Assembly (NCBI GenBank): GCA_031292305.1
Contig: JARLHJ010000031.1
Coordinates: 1 to 51,459, forward strand
Direction: 5' to 3'
Length of the DNA stretch: 51,459 bases
From: Candidatus Babeliales bacterium
GTDB lineage: Bacteria; Babelota; Babeliae; Babelales; JABDEC01
Part shown: positions 1 to 8,296 of the stretch, piece after piece
Layout: every line of letters begins with the position of its first letter
Numbering within the stretch: position 1 is the stretch's first letter
The notes under the pieces: model-generated
Told to the model about the DNA's origin: nothing
The model's input: only the letters and a program-made list of their open reading frames with translations
Database searches by the model: none
Made by a program: the position numbers and the translations under genes

Positions 1-202
1 ATCCATATAAAGCACATGGAGTGATCTTTCTTCCAATAACAATTCTCAAAGTAAACACAGAAATGAAAATAAAACTTGATGCCATTGTCAAAATCAAGTG
101 TGAAATATTCCTCGCTCTGATATGTTTCGAATTTCTCTTCCATATGATTCCCATAGTTGATATAATCAATAAAGTGTAGTAATAGATCAAGAATGTTAAC
201 AT
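1..202 (-). CDS. partial membrane protein, resembles transmembrane segments of a protist GPCR (runs off left edge)
   Basis: An open frame on the minus strand starts at an ATG (200-202) and is still open at base 1, giving 67 codons. Two hydrophobic stretches (about residues 1-20 and 36-53) flank a basic loop with WKRNSKHIRARN, followed by RIVIGRKITPC. Basic loop, hydrophobic helix, then R-x-x-IGRK-x-x-PC is a pattern I associate with seven-helix receptors of amoebae and heteroloboseans (some fused to RGS domains); this is recall, not a search. There is no Shine-Dalgarno before the ATG, and the frame extends nine more codons upstream to a TAA. If it is a real gene, it is probably host-derived. 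It could also be an ordinary bacterial membrane protein. Confidence 0.4.
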   Translation of the reverse strand, partial: MLTFLIYYYTLLIISTMGIIWKRNSKHIRARNISHLILTMASSFIFISVFTLRIVIGRKITPCALYG

Positions 203-254
203 GAAGGAAAAAGAAACTAGTATTTTAATTTACAATGAGATTTTGGACAATCAA

Positions 255-617
255 TCATGAATTATTGGTTATTAAATATTTTCTTATATATACAAATCTA
301 TTTGCATCCATGTACTCTTTGCCTGCATTTTTAATTAATGCAGCAAAATTAGGATCTTTTGGATCAAAACCATAATGAATTTCTTTAAGATTTGTAATAA
401 GTTTTTTTGCATTTATAATTTCATTGGCATTTGCAGAAATTGAGCTTAGAGTATTAGAGCTTTCAGCTTTTTTTATTTTATTAATATAGTGATGGTATAA
501 TTCTATTAATCCTTCGTAGCTCTCATTTAATTCTTTTCCTGGTTCCTTAAATAATAAAAGTGCTTTAGTTTGAATTGTAAAAAGTAGAATAATTAAAACT
601 AATATATTTTTTTTCAT
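255..617 (-). CDS. small exported hypothetical protein
   Basis: A 120-residue protein. A basic start (MKKN) is followed by a hydrophobic stretch, LVLIILLFTIQTKA, that reads as a Sec signal peptide with cleavage near residue 19. The mature part is mainly helical and charged (Lys/Glu/Asn-rich) with no cysteines and no family I recognise. An AAGG-like ribosome site lies just before the ATG on the minus strand. It is divergent from mnmA, with about 150 bases between them holding both promoters. Many exported proteins in this window have the same short helical build. Confidence 0.7.
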   Translation of the reverse strand: MKKNILVLIILLFTIQTKALLLFKEPGKELNESYEGLIELYHHYINKIKKAESSNTLSSISANANEIINAKKLITNLKEIHYGFDPKDPNFAALIKNAGKEYMDANRFVYIRKYLITNNS

Positions 618-711
618 AATTTTTACCTTTTTAATTTAGTATAATCTAATTATTTTCAAATATGCAATAATCTTACACCTGTTCATGTTTTTATATGCTA
701 TGTAGAATGCT

Positions 712-739
712 TTGCCAAACCCCAAATTTATGATAGAAT
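712..739 (+). promoter_or_regulatory. predicted sigma-70-type promoter for mnmA
   Basis: TTGCCA (712-717) and TAGAAT (734-739) are separated by 16 bases and lie 32 bases before the mnmA ATG. Both hexamers differ from consensus by two bases or fewer. AT-rich DNA produces false boxes easily. Confidence 0.45.
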
Positions 740-771
740 AGTTTCAGGTAGAAAACGCTGGAGGGTTAAAT

Positions 772-1827
772 ATGAAAATAGCTGTATTGGTATCAGGTGG
801 GGTAGATAGTTCAGTGGCCTTAAAGCTTTTAAAAGACCAAGGGCATGAGCTTACCGCATTTTATCTTAAAATTTGGTTAGAAGATGAGCTTTCTTTTTTG
901 GGGAATTGCCCATGGGAAGAAGATTTATCCTATGTGACAAAAGTTTGTGAGCAACTTGAAGTGCCGCTTGAAGTTATTTCATTTCAAAAAGAGTACTGGG
1001 ATCAAGTTGTATCTTATACTGTATCTGAAGTTAAAGCTGGGCGAACCCCTAATCCTGACGTTTTATGTAATACACGTGTTAAGTTTGGTGCATTTTATTC
1101 TGCATTAAATGGTAGAGGTTTTGATAAAATAGCTACCGGGCATTATGCTCAAGTCAAAGCAGTTGATAATGAATTTGAACTTCACACTTCACCTGATTTA
1201 ATAAAAGATCAAACATATTTTTTATCGCATTTAAGTAAAGAGCAAATATCAAAAGCATTGTTTCCCATAGGTCATTTGCAAAAATCTGAGCTTCGCCAAT
1301 TAGCGCAAGAGTTTGATTTGCCTAATAAAGATCGCAAAGATAGCCAAGGAATCTGTTTTTTAGGCAAAATTAAATTTAAAGATTTTATACAGCAGTACTT
1401 AGGTACCAAAGCAGGTGATATGGTTGAATTTGAGACTGGTAAAAAGCTAGCAGAACATGAAGGCTTTTGGTTTTATACAATTGGTCAAAGGCAAGGTATT
1501 GGTCTTTCTGGTGGGCCTTGGTATGTAGTTTCTAAAGATATAGATAAAAACATAGTTTATATTTCTAAAAATTATCACAATCTTGATAAGCCACGTAATC
1601 AATTTACTGTCGGTGAATTTAATTGGATTTCTGGCAATAAGCCTGAGCTACATAATTTAACTGTTAAGCTTCGTCATGGTCAAGAAAAGTATAATTGTTC
1701 AATTCAAGAATTTAACGAAGAATTTGGTGTTACAATAGATAAAAATGATCAAGGTATTGCTGCTGGACAATTTGCAGTATTTTATAAAGCTAACATTTGT
1801 CTTGGAACTGGCGTTATAATTAAATAA
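772..1827 (+). CDS. mnmA: tRNA-specific 2-thiouridylase MnmA
   Basis: A 351-residue enzyme that thiolates uridine 34 of Lys, Glu and Gln tRNAs, using ATP and sulfur relayed from a cysteine desulfurase. The PP-loop SGGVDSS is at residues 8-14. The two catalytic cysteines are C99 (in TPNPDVLCN) and C195 (in DSQGICFLG). ATGHYA (121-126), KDQTYFL and YTIGQRQG are also in place, and the length is normal. The start is preceded by GGAGGG. The stretches around LPNKDRKDSQGICFLG and GFWFYTIGQRQG read like the plastid-type MnmA of plants rather than the E. coli form (E. coli has TAKKKDSTGICF). It is a single gene reading away from the exported hypothetical upstream. Confidence 0.96.
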   Translation: MKIAVLVSGGVDSSVALKLLKDQGHELTAFYLKIWLEDELSFLGNCPWEEDLSYVTKVCEQLEVPLEVISFQKEYWDQVVSYTVSEVKAGRTPNPDVLCNTRVKFGAFYSALNGRGFDKIATGHYAQVKAVDNEFELHTSPDLIKDQTYFLSHLSKEQISKALFPIGHLQKSELRQLAQEFDLPNKDRKDSQGICFLGKIKFKDFIQQYLGTKAGDMVEFETGKKLAEHEGFWFYTIGQRQGIGLSGGPWYVVSKDIDKNIVYISKNYHNLDKPRNQFTVGEFNWISGNKPELHNLTVKLRHGQEKYNCSIQEFNEEFGVTIDKNDQGIAAGQFAVFYKANICLGTGVIIK

Positions 1828-1842
1828 TTTTCTTTATATTAT

Positions 1843-2271
1843 TTATGAATTTATTATTTTTTTTAATTTTACATCCCAGTCATTAATTTGATTTTCTAAA
1901 TTTTTCATTATTGCATTAAAAATAGTCAATTCAGGATTTTTAGCTTCGATTTTGTATCTATTGTATATTTGGATAAAATCTTTATAAAAGGTTTTTAAAA
2001 GATCTAATCGATCTCTTAAAAATGATAACCTTTGGTTGTGTTCTTGTTTAGTTAGTGGTTTTCCGCACCAATAAGTGATTGTTTGGTATTCCCAATTATG
2101 CTTATTATATAAATCAGTAGAATCATTAGAGATTTTTATAAGCTTATCATTAAGAAGTTTTTCAGCCTCCATTTGGACTTGTTCTATTGGGTAAAATTCT
2201 TGGGCGCATTTCATTTCATTTATATTCAAAAATATTAACAAAGCTGTAAAAATGCAAAATTTATAAAACAT
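1843..2271 (-). CDS. exported hypothetical protein
   Basis: The frame is open from 2301, but the ATG at 2271 is preferred: AGAAGGAGATTTT precedes it directly and the signal peptide (MFYKFCIFTALLIFLNINEMKCA) then begins properly. The predicted product is 142 residues. The mature part is helical, rich in Lys, Asn and Tyr, with no known motif. It is convergent with mnmA, only 15 bases between stops, and no clear hairpin was seen there. Function unknown. Confidence 0.7.
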   Translation of the reverse strand: MFYKFCIFTALLIFLNINEMKCAQEFYPIEQVQMEAEKLLNDKLIKISNDSTDLYNKHNWEYQTITYWCGKPLTKQEHNQRLSFLRDRLDLLKTFYKDFIQIYNRYKIEAKNPELTIFNAIMKNLENQINDWDVKLKKIINS

Positions 2272-2405
2272 AAAATCTCCTTCTAGTATCAATTGTATCA
2301 AGGGTATTTTATATTAGTCAATAGTTTAAGGACTTTCTTGGTTTTTTAGGGTTTCTAAGGTAAGCTTTAGTAAAAATCAATAAGTTTTAATTGTATAGGA
2401 CAAAT

Positions 2406-3356
2406 TTGAAATTTAATTTATCATCTTTTAAAAAATGGCCTGCTCGCGAAAAAAAATTAACATTATCCACCCAGATTACTTTATTTAGAATATTTATTAT
2501 TCCTTTTATTGTTTTTGCAATAGTTAACCAATATTGGGGAATAGTATTTAGTCTGGTGGTGTTAGGGGCAATAAGTGATGTTGCAGATGGTAAAATTGCC
2601 AGAGCGCGCAATGAAATAACGGCCCTGGGAACTTGTCTAGATCCAGTGGCAGATAAGTTGTTAGTGCTTTCGTGTTATTTAGCGCTTGCAAATACTGATA
2701 CAACTTTTCTTTCTATTCCAGTATGGTTTTTTTGGTTAGTTTTATTTAAAGAATTTGTTTTAATAATTGGGGGTATAATTTTTTATTACTTAAAAGGTAA
2801 TATTGTGCAACCCGAGTTTGTCGGTAAATCTGCAATGGCTTTGCAAATAATTTTTATTGCATGGTTATCAGCATGTTATTATTTTAACTGGCACCCATAC
2901 ATTACTTATAATGTAATGCTTGTAAGTGTAATTGTTTTTGTAGTTGCCTCTTTATTGCAGTATTTTAAAATTGGTTTAACTCAGTTAATATCAAAAAAAA
3001 CGTTTTTAATTTTAATGGTATTTCCTATCTTGGGTCAAGATAATGAATTTGTTTTGCCTAAAAAAAAAGAAAATGTATCAACAGCAAAATTAAAAGATTC
3101 TATTGTTAAAAAATTTGGTGATATTTTGCACGCTAATATAACATTAGATGAAGTTTCTCTTGAATTAAGAAAATTCACTTTGGTTCAAACTGAATCAGGT
3201 ATTAAAGATGAAAATAGTTGTTTATCTAAAGCAAATAATGACGAATTAAAAGCGATCTTAGATGAACTTAAAAAATTAGAAGATGAATTAAATAGTAATT
3301 ATAAATCATTAAAAAATAAGTTGTCAAAGTTAAAGAAAAAGTTCAATATTAATTAA
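2406..3356 (+). CDS. pgsA: CDP-diacylglycerol--glycerol-3-phosphate 3-phosphatidyltransferase, with C-terminal extension
   Basis: An integral membrane enzyme of phosphatidylglycerol synthesis, joining CDP-diacylglycerol and glycerol-3-phosphate. The CDP-alcohol phosphotransferase signature D-x2-DG-x2-AR-x8-G-x3-D-x3-D is complete (SDVADGKIAR then GTCLDPVADK). Several membrane helices follow, up to about residue 190. Beyond that lies about 110 residues of charged, coiled-coil-like sequence (ELKKLEDELNSNYK) that ordinary PgsA proteins lack. The frame opens at TTG 2391, but TTG 2406 has TAGGA five bases upstream, so I prefer it; no ATG is available. Family assignment is firm; PgsA rather than another CDP-alcohol transferase is likely. 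Confidence 0.85.
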   Translation: MKFNLSSFKKWPAREKKLTLSTQITLFRIFIIPFIVFAIVNQYWGIVFSLVVLGAISDVADGKIARARNEITALGTCLDPVADKLLVLSCYLALANTDTTFLSIPVWFFWLVLFKEFVLIIGGIIFYYLKGNIVQPEFVGKSAMALQIIFIAWLSACYYFNWHPYITYNVMLVSVIVFVVASLLQYFKIGLTQLISKKTFLILMVFPILGQDNEFVLPKKKENVSTAKLKDSIVKKFGDILHANITLDEVSLELRKFTLVQTESGIKDENSCLSKANNDELKAILDELKKLEDELNSNYKSLKNKLSKLKKKFNIN

Positions 3357-3404
3357 TAAACTAGTTGTAGAAAACTATAAAACATAGACAAATTAAGGGA
3401 ACAC

Positions 3405-3971
3405 ATGGCTGGATATAATAGAATAATTATAGTTGGGAACTTAACAAGAGACCCAGAATATAAGCAACTAACTTCAGGTCAAGGAATTTGCAGATTAGCT
3501 ATCGCTTCTAATCGTCAATATAAAAATAAACAAACAGGTTCGTTGGTTCAAGAAGTTTGTTATGTAGATGTTGATGTTTGGGGTGCGCAAGCAGAAAGCT
3601 GCAGACAATATTTGCAAAAAGGAAAAGCCGCTTTAATAGAAGGTCGTCTTAAGTTTGATACTTGGGAACAAGATGGTCAAAAAAGAAGCAAACATATAAT
3701 TGTTGCAGATAGAGTTGTGTTCTTATCAAGCGCATCAGCAATGGATGTAGAATCTGATCAATTGGAAGAAAAAATTGAACCAAGAAATCAAGTAGAGCGT
3801 GATATCTTAAATCAATTAGATGATTTAAAATCTCGCGGTTCAGATTCAATGGCTGCTACAGGGCCTAAAAAAGCTAGAAAATCTACATCTGATTTTGGCT
3901 CAGATATTATGAGCACAGGTGAAGTTAATTTTAAAGATGAACCTCCTTTTCAAGACGATTTACCTTTTTAA
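3405..3971 (+). CDS. ssb: single-stranded DNA-binding protein
   Basis: A 188-residue SSB. The N-terminal OB fold (about 1-110) starts with the typical YNRIIIVGNLTRDPE and contains VDVWGAQAESC and GRLKFDTWEQDGQ. A flexible linker follows, and the last residues are FQDDLPF, the acidic tip that recruits partners of replication and repair. It coats single-stranded DNA. It lies 48 bases after pgsA in the same direction and ends at a bidirectional terminator, so the two may be co-transcribed. Confidence 0.96.
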   Translation: MAGYNRIIIVGNLTRDPEYKQLTSGQGICRLAIASNRQYKNKQTGSLVQEVCYVDVDVWGAQAESCRQYLQKGKAALIEGRLKFDTWEQDGQKRSKHIIVADRVVFLSSASAMDVESDQLEEKIEPRNQVERDILNQLDDLKSRGSDSMAATGPKKARKSTSDFGSDIMSTGEVNFKDEPPFQDDLPF

Positions 3972-3979
3972 ATAAGAAT

Positions 3980-4001
3980 AGGGTGGTATAAAAACCACCC
4001 T
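3980..4001. terminator. bidirectional intrinsic terminator between ssb and a convergent gene
   Basis: AGGGTGGT (3980-3987) pairs with ACCACCCT (3994-4001) around a six-base loop. T-rich sequence follows (TTAATTTTT), and an A-rich stretch on the other side lets it serve both strands. Confidence 0.75.
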
Positions 4002-4041
4002 TAATTTTTGCAAAAGAATTATATTAATTTTTTTTGCTCTA

Positions 4042-5424
4042 TTATCTCTTTCTTTTTACAACTATCCAACCTGTACGTTCGTCAATTTGCTTTAAATATT
4101 GGTAACAAGATTCTTTAAGGTCTTTAAATTCTTTATTATTGCAAGCGGTTAAAACTGCATTTTCAAAATAAATTCGTGCAGTATCTAAATCGTTTTCTAA
4201 ATTTCTTTTGTGATATGTTAACCCTAAATAAAATTCGGCTTCAATTCTTAAATTATTATGAACTTCAGGTTTGATATTTTCATATATTCTATTTAAAACG
4301 TGCTGAAATAATATTATTGCACCTGTGTAATTTTTAACATTATAAAGATCAATGCCGCGTCGGAAATATGCGATCAGGCGTACTTGAGTATCGATTTTTT
4401 TATCTTTGATGATTAAATCTAATATTGCATCTGATAAATCATTATATTTTTGAGCTGACATTGTCTTTTGTATAAATAAAATTTGATTCCAATCAATAGA
4501 GATTGACTCTATTTGGTGCCTTTGTTTAATAAAATGAACTACAAGAGCATAATTTTTTGTAATTTTTAATTTTCCATTAAAATGCATAACTATTAATTTA
4601 TTTAAGATATATTTAGCGCGATGGCTAGATAAATGTGGGCTTTCAAGTGCCTTTATAAATAATTCATCCGCTTTAATATAATCATTATTTTTAAAATAAA
4701 TATCGCCCAATAGAGCTATAGCTATAGTAAATTCTTTTGAAGATTCTTTAAGATCAAAATCCATTGTTGGTTCTAATAATTTTTGAGCAGTTTTATAATC
4801 TTTATTTTCATAAAATTTTTTACCTAAAGTGATTTGATTGTTTATGCTTAGGTTAGGTAAATTTATTTCTGAAATTTCTTTGACTGTCATATTTTCAATA
4901 AAAATTCTTTTAAATGTATCTTTTGAATCTAAATTCATATGTAAATCAAAATCGGAGCATAAATAAACAAAACTTAATTTATTATCTTTGACTGAAGAAA
5001 TGTAATAACTTATTTGATTTAAAATTGGTTTTTCTGATTTTGGGTCATATTTAAATGCTAAGTAATTAGTTGTATATCTATTAGATTCCGGATTAAGATA
5101 ATTTTTGCCAAATAAATGTTTATTAAATTCATGTGCAACGTAATAAGACTTACTTTCTTTTGTGTGGGCAATTATAAAATGTGTTCCGGCCTTAATATGT
5201 TGTTGTGCTAAATCACTAAAAGATAACTTGGTAAAATGTTCTTTAATATGAGTAGGTATAGAATTTGTATTATTTTCAACAGAAAAAAATAGTTGTTTAT
5301 CTAGTTTTATAGACGCTAAAGGTTGTGCAGGCTTGCAAGATGATTCGCTTTGACTGCATTGAATTTGTTCGGTTGTATTTGAAATAAATACTAGCAACAA
5401 TAATAGAATTAATTTAATTTTCAT
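4042..5424 (-). CDS. exported TPR-repeat protein, paralogue of the next gene upstream
   Basis: A 460-residue protein with an N-terminal signal peptide (MKIKLILLLLLVFISNTTEQIQC) and GGAG six bases before the ATG. Residues about 60-190 match the neighbouring protein (FNKHLFGKNYLNPESNRYT against FNTYMFGENYFNPNTNRYT, then KPILNQISYYI against QPILNQIFYYI). The rest is helical repeats of TPR/Sel1 type, including AIALLGDIYFKNNDYIKADELF and AEFYLGLTYHKRN. The shared N-terminal block has NPxxNRYT after an aromatic-rich helix, faintly like the second half of a U-box; I do not trust that. It lies 25 bases after its paralogue, in one operon. Probably a secreted scaffold. Confidence 0.75.
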   Translation of the reverse strand: MKIKLILLLLLVFISNTTEQIQCSQSESSCKPAQPLASIKLDKQLFFSVENNTNSIPTHIKEHFTKLSFSDLAQQHIKAGTHFIIAHTKESKSYYVAHEFNKHLFGKNYLNPESNRYTTNYLAFKYDPKSEKPILNQISYYISSVKDNKLSFVYLCSDFDLHMNLDSKDTFKRIFIENMTVKEISEINLPNLSINNQITLGKKFYENKDYKTAQKLLEPTMDFDLKESSKEFTIAIALLGDIYFKNNDYIKADELFIKALESPHLSSHRAKYILNKLIVMHFNGKLKITKNYALVVHFIKQRHQIESISIDWNQILFIQKTMSAQKYNDLSDAILDLIIKDKKIDTQVRLIAYFRRGIDLYNVKNYTGAIILFQHVLNRIYENIKPEVHNNLRIEAEFYLGLTYHKRNLENDLDTARIYFENAVLTACNNKEFKDLKESCYQYLKQIDERTGWIVVKRKR

Positions 5425-5449
5425 ATATCTCCATTTCTGCGACTTTACC

Positions 5450-6466
5450 TTAGTCGTTATTATCTTTATTTTGATTAAGTAGGTTAGTTTGTTGTTCTTT
5501 TAATTGAGCTTGCTTAGATTGAATTGATTTAATACGGTTTTTAGCTCTTTTATGATAATCATCGCTCAAATTATTACTATTTGCTGCAGTAGTAAACAAG
5601 AGTTGTGCTTTTATAAAATCAGTAGGAGTTTCTTTTCCTTTATAATATATAAATCCTAATAAAAATTGGGCTTCAGCTATAACAGGAGAAGATTCTTGAA
5701 TATTTAAAAGCATGAGTTCTAAAATGCTTCTAGCACTCGCATATTTCCTTGCATAGAATTTTGTTATACCTAATTCTAATAGCTCTTCTATGTTTGAATT
5801 AGGTTCTATTTTTCTAAAAAGTTCAATCATTTGTAGGCAATTAGAATCTTGAATATTTTCTAAGAATTTTAACATTAGGTTCTTAGATTTTGTTTTATCT
5901 ACGTGCAATTCATAATCTGAACCTAATTTTTTAAATATTAATCTATTATCTTCAAATGAGGCAATATAATAAAATATTTGGTTTAAAATAGGTTGTTTAG
6001 TTTTAGGATCTTTTTCAAAGTCTAATATTCTAGAAGTATATCTATTAGTGTTAGGGTTAAAATAATTTTCACCAAACATATAGGTATTAAATGTATGAGC
6101 ATCATAATAATACTGAGTTTCTTTACCTTCAGTATTTATTGTGACTTGGGCTAATATGAGGCCAGTTTCATTCTTAATATTTTCTTGTATTAAATCTCTA
6201 AAGGTTAATGTACTAAAATGTTCATTTTCATTTAAAATTAATTCAAAATTTTCATAGTCAAAACCTACTAAATCAGTTTCTGCCAATATTTCATATTTGG
6301 GTTTGTCTTCACTGGTATGATATTTTTGATATTCCTGAAAGCTTAAATCATATACGCAATGAGCTTGACTTGGGTTTGCATTAGACGAACTGTCTGCAGA
6401 TTTTGCAGGTTCGCTAGCTTGTGCTAAGATAAAAATTGTCAAAATTACCATTAGTTTAATTTTCAT
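5450..6466 (-). CDS. exported TPR-repeat protein, paralogue of the downstream gene
   Basis: A 338-residue protein with signal peptide MKIKLMVILTIFILAQASEP. It contains the same roughly 130-residue N-terminal block as the gene downstream (YYYDAHTFNTYMFGENYFNP, then LNQIFYYIASFEDN), followed by fewer TPR/Sel1-like helices (AEAQFLLGFIYYKGK) and a Gln/Asn-rich tail. The pair looks like a tandem duplication in which one copy kept or gained more repeats. No catalytic motif is visible. Upstream lies about 100 bases of AT-rich DNA that should hold the operon promoter. Confidence 0.75.
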   Translation of the reverse strand: MKIKLMVILTIFILAQASEPAKSADSSSNANPSQAHCVYDLSFQEYQKYHTSEDKPKYEILAETDLVGFDYENFELILNENEHFSTLTFRDLIQENIKNETGLILAQVTINTEGKETQYYYDAHTFNTYMFGENYFNPNTNRYTSRILDFEKDPKTKQPILNQIFYYIASFEDNRLIFKKLGSDYELHVDKTKSKNLMLKFLENIQDSNCLQMIELFRKIEPNSNIEELLELGITKFYARKYASARSILELMLLNIQESSPVIAEAQFLLGFIYYKGKETPTDFIKAQLLFTTAANSNNLSDDYHKRAKNRIKSIQSKQAQLKEQQTNLLNQNKDNND

Positions 6467-6573
6467 GCCTACTCGCTTATTTTCTTTAAGAATTTATATT
6501 TGTATTATTATAACTGGTATTAAAATTAATACAATTTCCAGATATAAAATAGCTTATGGGGCGGCAATTTAGT

Positions 6574-7560
6574 CTATTTTGGGGTTGCGCACTCACATTT
6601 GTTATCACCACTATTGTCAGGGTTTGTAAAACCGGTGTAACATTTGCCAGGGAATTCTGTTTTGCATTGATCTTGGCAATTATCTGCTTTTGCTTGCGTA
6701 TTTACCAGGTCGGTTTTAAAGTTGTCATCTCTAAATTTATTCATTACTTTTTGATAATCAGAATCATTTAATTTATCTGTATCAGTTGGCATTTGTGGGC
6801 AATTTAATTGTGGTGTCAAAGAGATTGCTGTATTTAAAGATTGCCCAGCAGGTGGTGCTTGTTGAACTACAACAACTGTAGGGTTTGGTTGTGAATCTGG
6901 GCTTGTGTTTAATCCTTGGTTTTGTTGTGGATTGTTGTCAGCTTGATTTGCTTGTACAGGTTGTGAATTTGTATCTGAACTTTGTTCTTGTTGTGATGCT
7001 GGGTACATGGAATCTGCTAAGCCTGCTACAATAACTGGAACAGCAATAATTGTGGCACCTTGATTTATGTAATTTGATTGATTGTTATCAGATGTTTGTG
7101 GTCTATTTTTTTCAAAAGGCAATGAAGATGAGGTATGTGGTGGCTTTTGCGGCATTGTAGGTTGTTTGCTTGCAAAGCCTGTTTGTGGCCTTGGTCTTGG
7201 AGCAACTTTAGCTTTTGTTATAGTCGGCACACCAGTTTTTGCAGTGCCAGCAGTAGCCCTTGGCGAAGTCTGGGGAGCAACTGCAGGTGTTGATATTTTT
7301 TTTGCAGGCTGAGAAGAATGGTTAACTGCCAGCTTTGGTTGAGGAGCAGGCGCTGGTTTTGTTATTTGTTGTATTGGTCTAATCGGTTGAGCTTTTATTG
7401 GCGAGCTTGCAATCGTCTTAGGCGCAGGCTTGGTTACATGAACGGCAGTTCTTTGAGGAGCGCTAGGTCTGGTAACGTGCGAAACTGCTTTTAATTTATT
7501 TGCAGTATTAAATATCAAAAAAATTGATAATAAAGTGTGCATGATCATACTATCGTTCAT
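6574..7560 (-). CDS. exported Pro/Ala/Gln-rich protein with a C-terminal cysteine mini-domain
   Basis: A 328-residue protein. After a signal peptide (about 1-25, with HTLLSIFLIFNTANKLKA), residues 26-150 are low-complexity with repeated basic Pro motifs such as VTRPSAP, VTKPAPK and ITKPAPAP. A short hydrophobic stretch (TIIAVPVIVAGLADS, about 170-184) may be a membrane segment. A Gln/Asn/Pro-rich linker follows. The last 40 residues carry six cysteines (CQDQCKTEFPGKC then CEC). The ending resembles that of the small protein at 45677-45973. It looks like an anchored surface or secreted protein; function unknown. Confidence 0.75.
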   Translation of the reverse strand: MNDSMIMHTLLSIFLIFNTANKLKAVSHVTRPSAPQRTAVHVTKPAPKTIASSPIKAQPIRPIQQITKPAPAPQPKLAVNHSSQPAKKISTPAVAPQTSPRATAGTAKTGVPTITKAKVAPRPRPQTGFASKQPTMPQKPPHTSSSLPFEKNRPQTSDNNQSNYINQGATIIAVPVIVAGLADSMYPASQQEQSSDTNSQPVQANQADNNPQQNQGLNTSPDSQPNPTVVVVQQAPPAGQSLNTAISLTPQLNCPQMPTDTDKLNDSDYQKVMNKFRDDNFKTDLVNTQAKADNCQDQCKTEFPGKCYTGFTNPDNSGDNKCECATPK

Positions 7561-7655
7561 ATTCAGCCTTTTTTTTACTTTAAAATCCCAGTTTTATTAA
7601 TATTATGACCTATTTAGAATTCGAAACGCAATAATAACCCGGGCTATTCAGACTG

Positions 7656-7685
7656 TTGATTTTTTTGAATTAAATTTGTTATTAT
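7656..7685 (+). promoter_or_regulatory. possible promoter of the ubiquitin-like gene
   Basis: TTGATT (7656-7661) and TATTAT (7680-7685) are 18 bases apart, about 70 bases before the start at 7754. It is weak because the region is very AT-rich. Confidence 0.3.
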
Positions 7686-7753
7686 ATTAAAGAATAATTT
7701 CAACGTGGTATTCTGTGTGAGAATTTTGTGATTTAAGAATTAAGGTGAAGGTA

Positions 7754-8296
7754 ATGAAAAGATTAATTTTTATAATTTTAATATTTTTGAGTTCAGATTT
7801 ATTTAGTGCTGAGGGTGCTTCACCTTTAGTAATAAGTATTACTCGTGTTCAGGATGAAAAACTAATAGTGCCAAGACTTAAGTTGTTTCATAACTCAACT
7901 GTTAAAGATTTAAATGAATTAATTTATAGTTGGTGGGGTACGCCAGCAGATCAGCAATATTTAGAGTTTGATAATATTGGTTTGAATAACAAAGAATCTG
8001 AGCTAAAAGATTACGGTATAAAAACAGGTAGTAATATATATTTGCAAAACAAAAATGCCGGAGATTTTTTTATAAAAGCTCAAAAAGGACTTCGTGGACC
8101 GATCCATAGTCTAAATGTTAATCCAGAAATTACTGTAAGTGAATTGAAAGATTCATTTAATAGCCAAGATTATGGTTTTGTAGTACCGGTTTATATATTG
8201 CTAGGAAAAAAAATTCTTAAAGATGATGAAAAGCTTAAAGATGTGGGTTTAGAAGATGGAAGTAATATAATTGTAATTCCTAAGCCACAAAGATAA
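7754..8296 (+). CDS. exported protein with two ubiquitin-like domains
   Basis: A 180-residue protein. ATG 7754 is chosen over GTG 7745 because AAGGTGAAGG precedes it and the signal peptide (MKRLIFIILIFLSSDLFSA) then starts correctly. Two beta-grasp domains follow. In domain 1 (about 25-97), TPADQQYLEF at 63-72 lines up with PPDQQRLIF of ubiquitin and ELKDYGIKTGSNIYL with TLSDYNIQKESTLHL. In domain 2 (about 105-175), TVSELKDSF, YILLGKKILKDDEKLKDVGL and DGSNIIVI follow the same order. The C-terminus is PKPQR with no Gly-Gly, so it is not an obvious conjugation substrate. It may bind or mimic host ubiquitin machinery (inference). Its stop abuts that of a convergent gene. Confidence 0.82.
   Translation: MKRLIFIILIFLSSDLFSAEGASPLVISITRVQDEKLIVPRLKLFHNSTVKDLNELIYSWWGTPADQQYLEFDNIGLNNKESELKDYGIKTGSNIYLQNKNAGDFFIKAQKGLRGPIHSLNVNPEITVSELKDSFNSQDYGFVVPVYILLGKKILKDDEKLKDVGLEDGSNIIVIPKPQR

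Noticed and set aside
4042-6466. U-box reading of the NPxxNRYT region in the TPR paralogues
   Set aside because: Only the second half is vaguely similar and the first loop of a U-box is not visible, so it was not used as the call.
6556-7312. Plus-strand frames with Val/Gly/Phe-rich translations
   Set aside because: Opposite the Pro/Ala/Gln-rich exported protein; composition is a reflection of that low-complexity gene.
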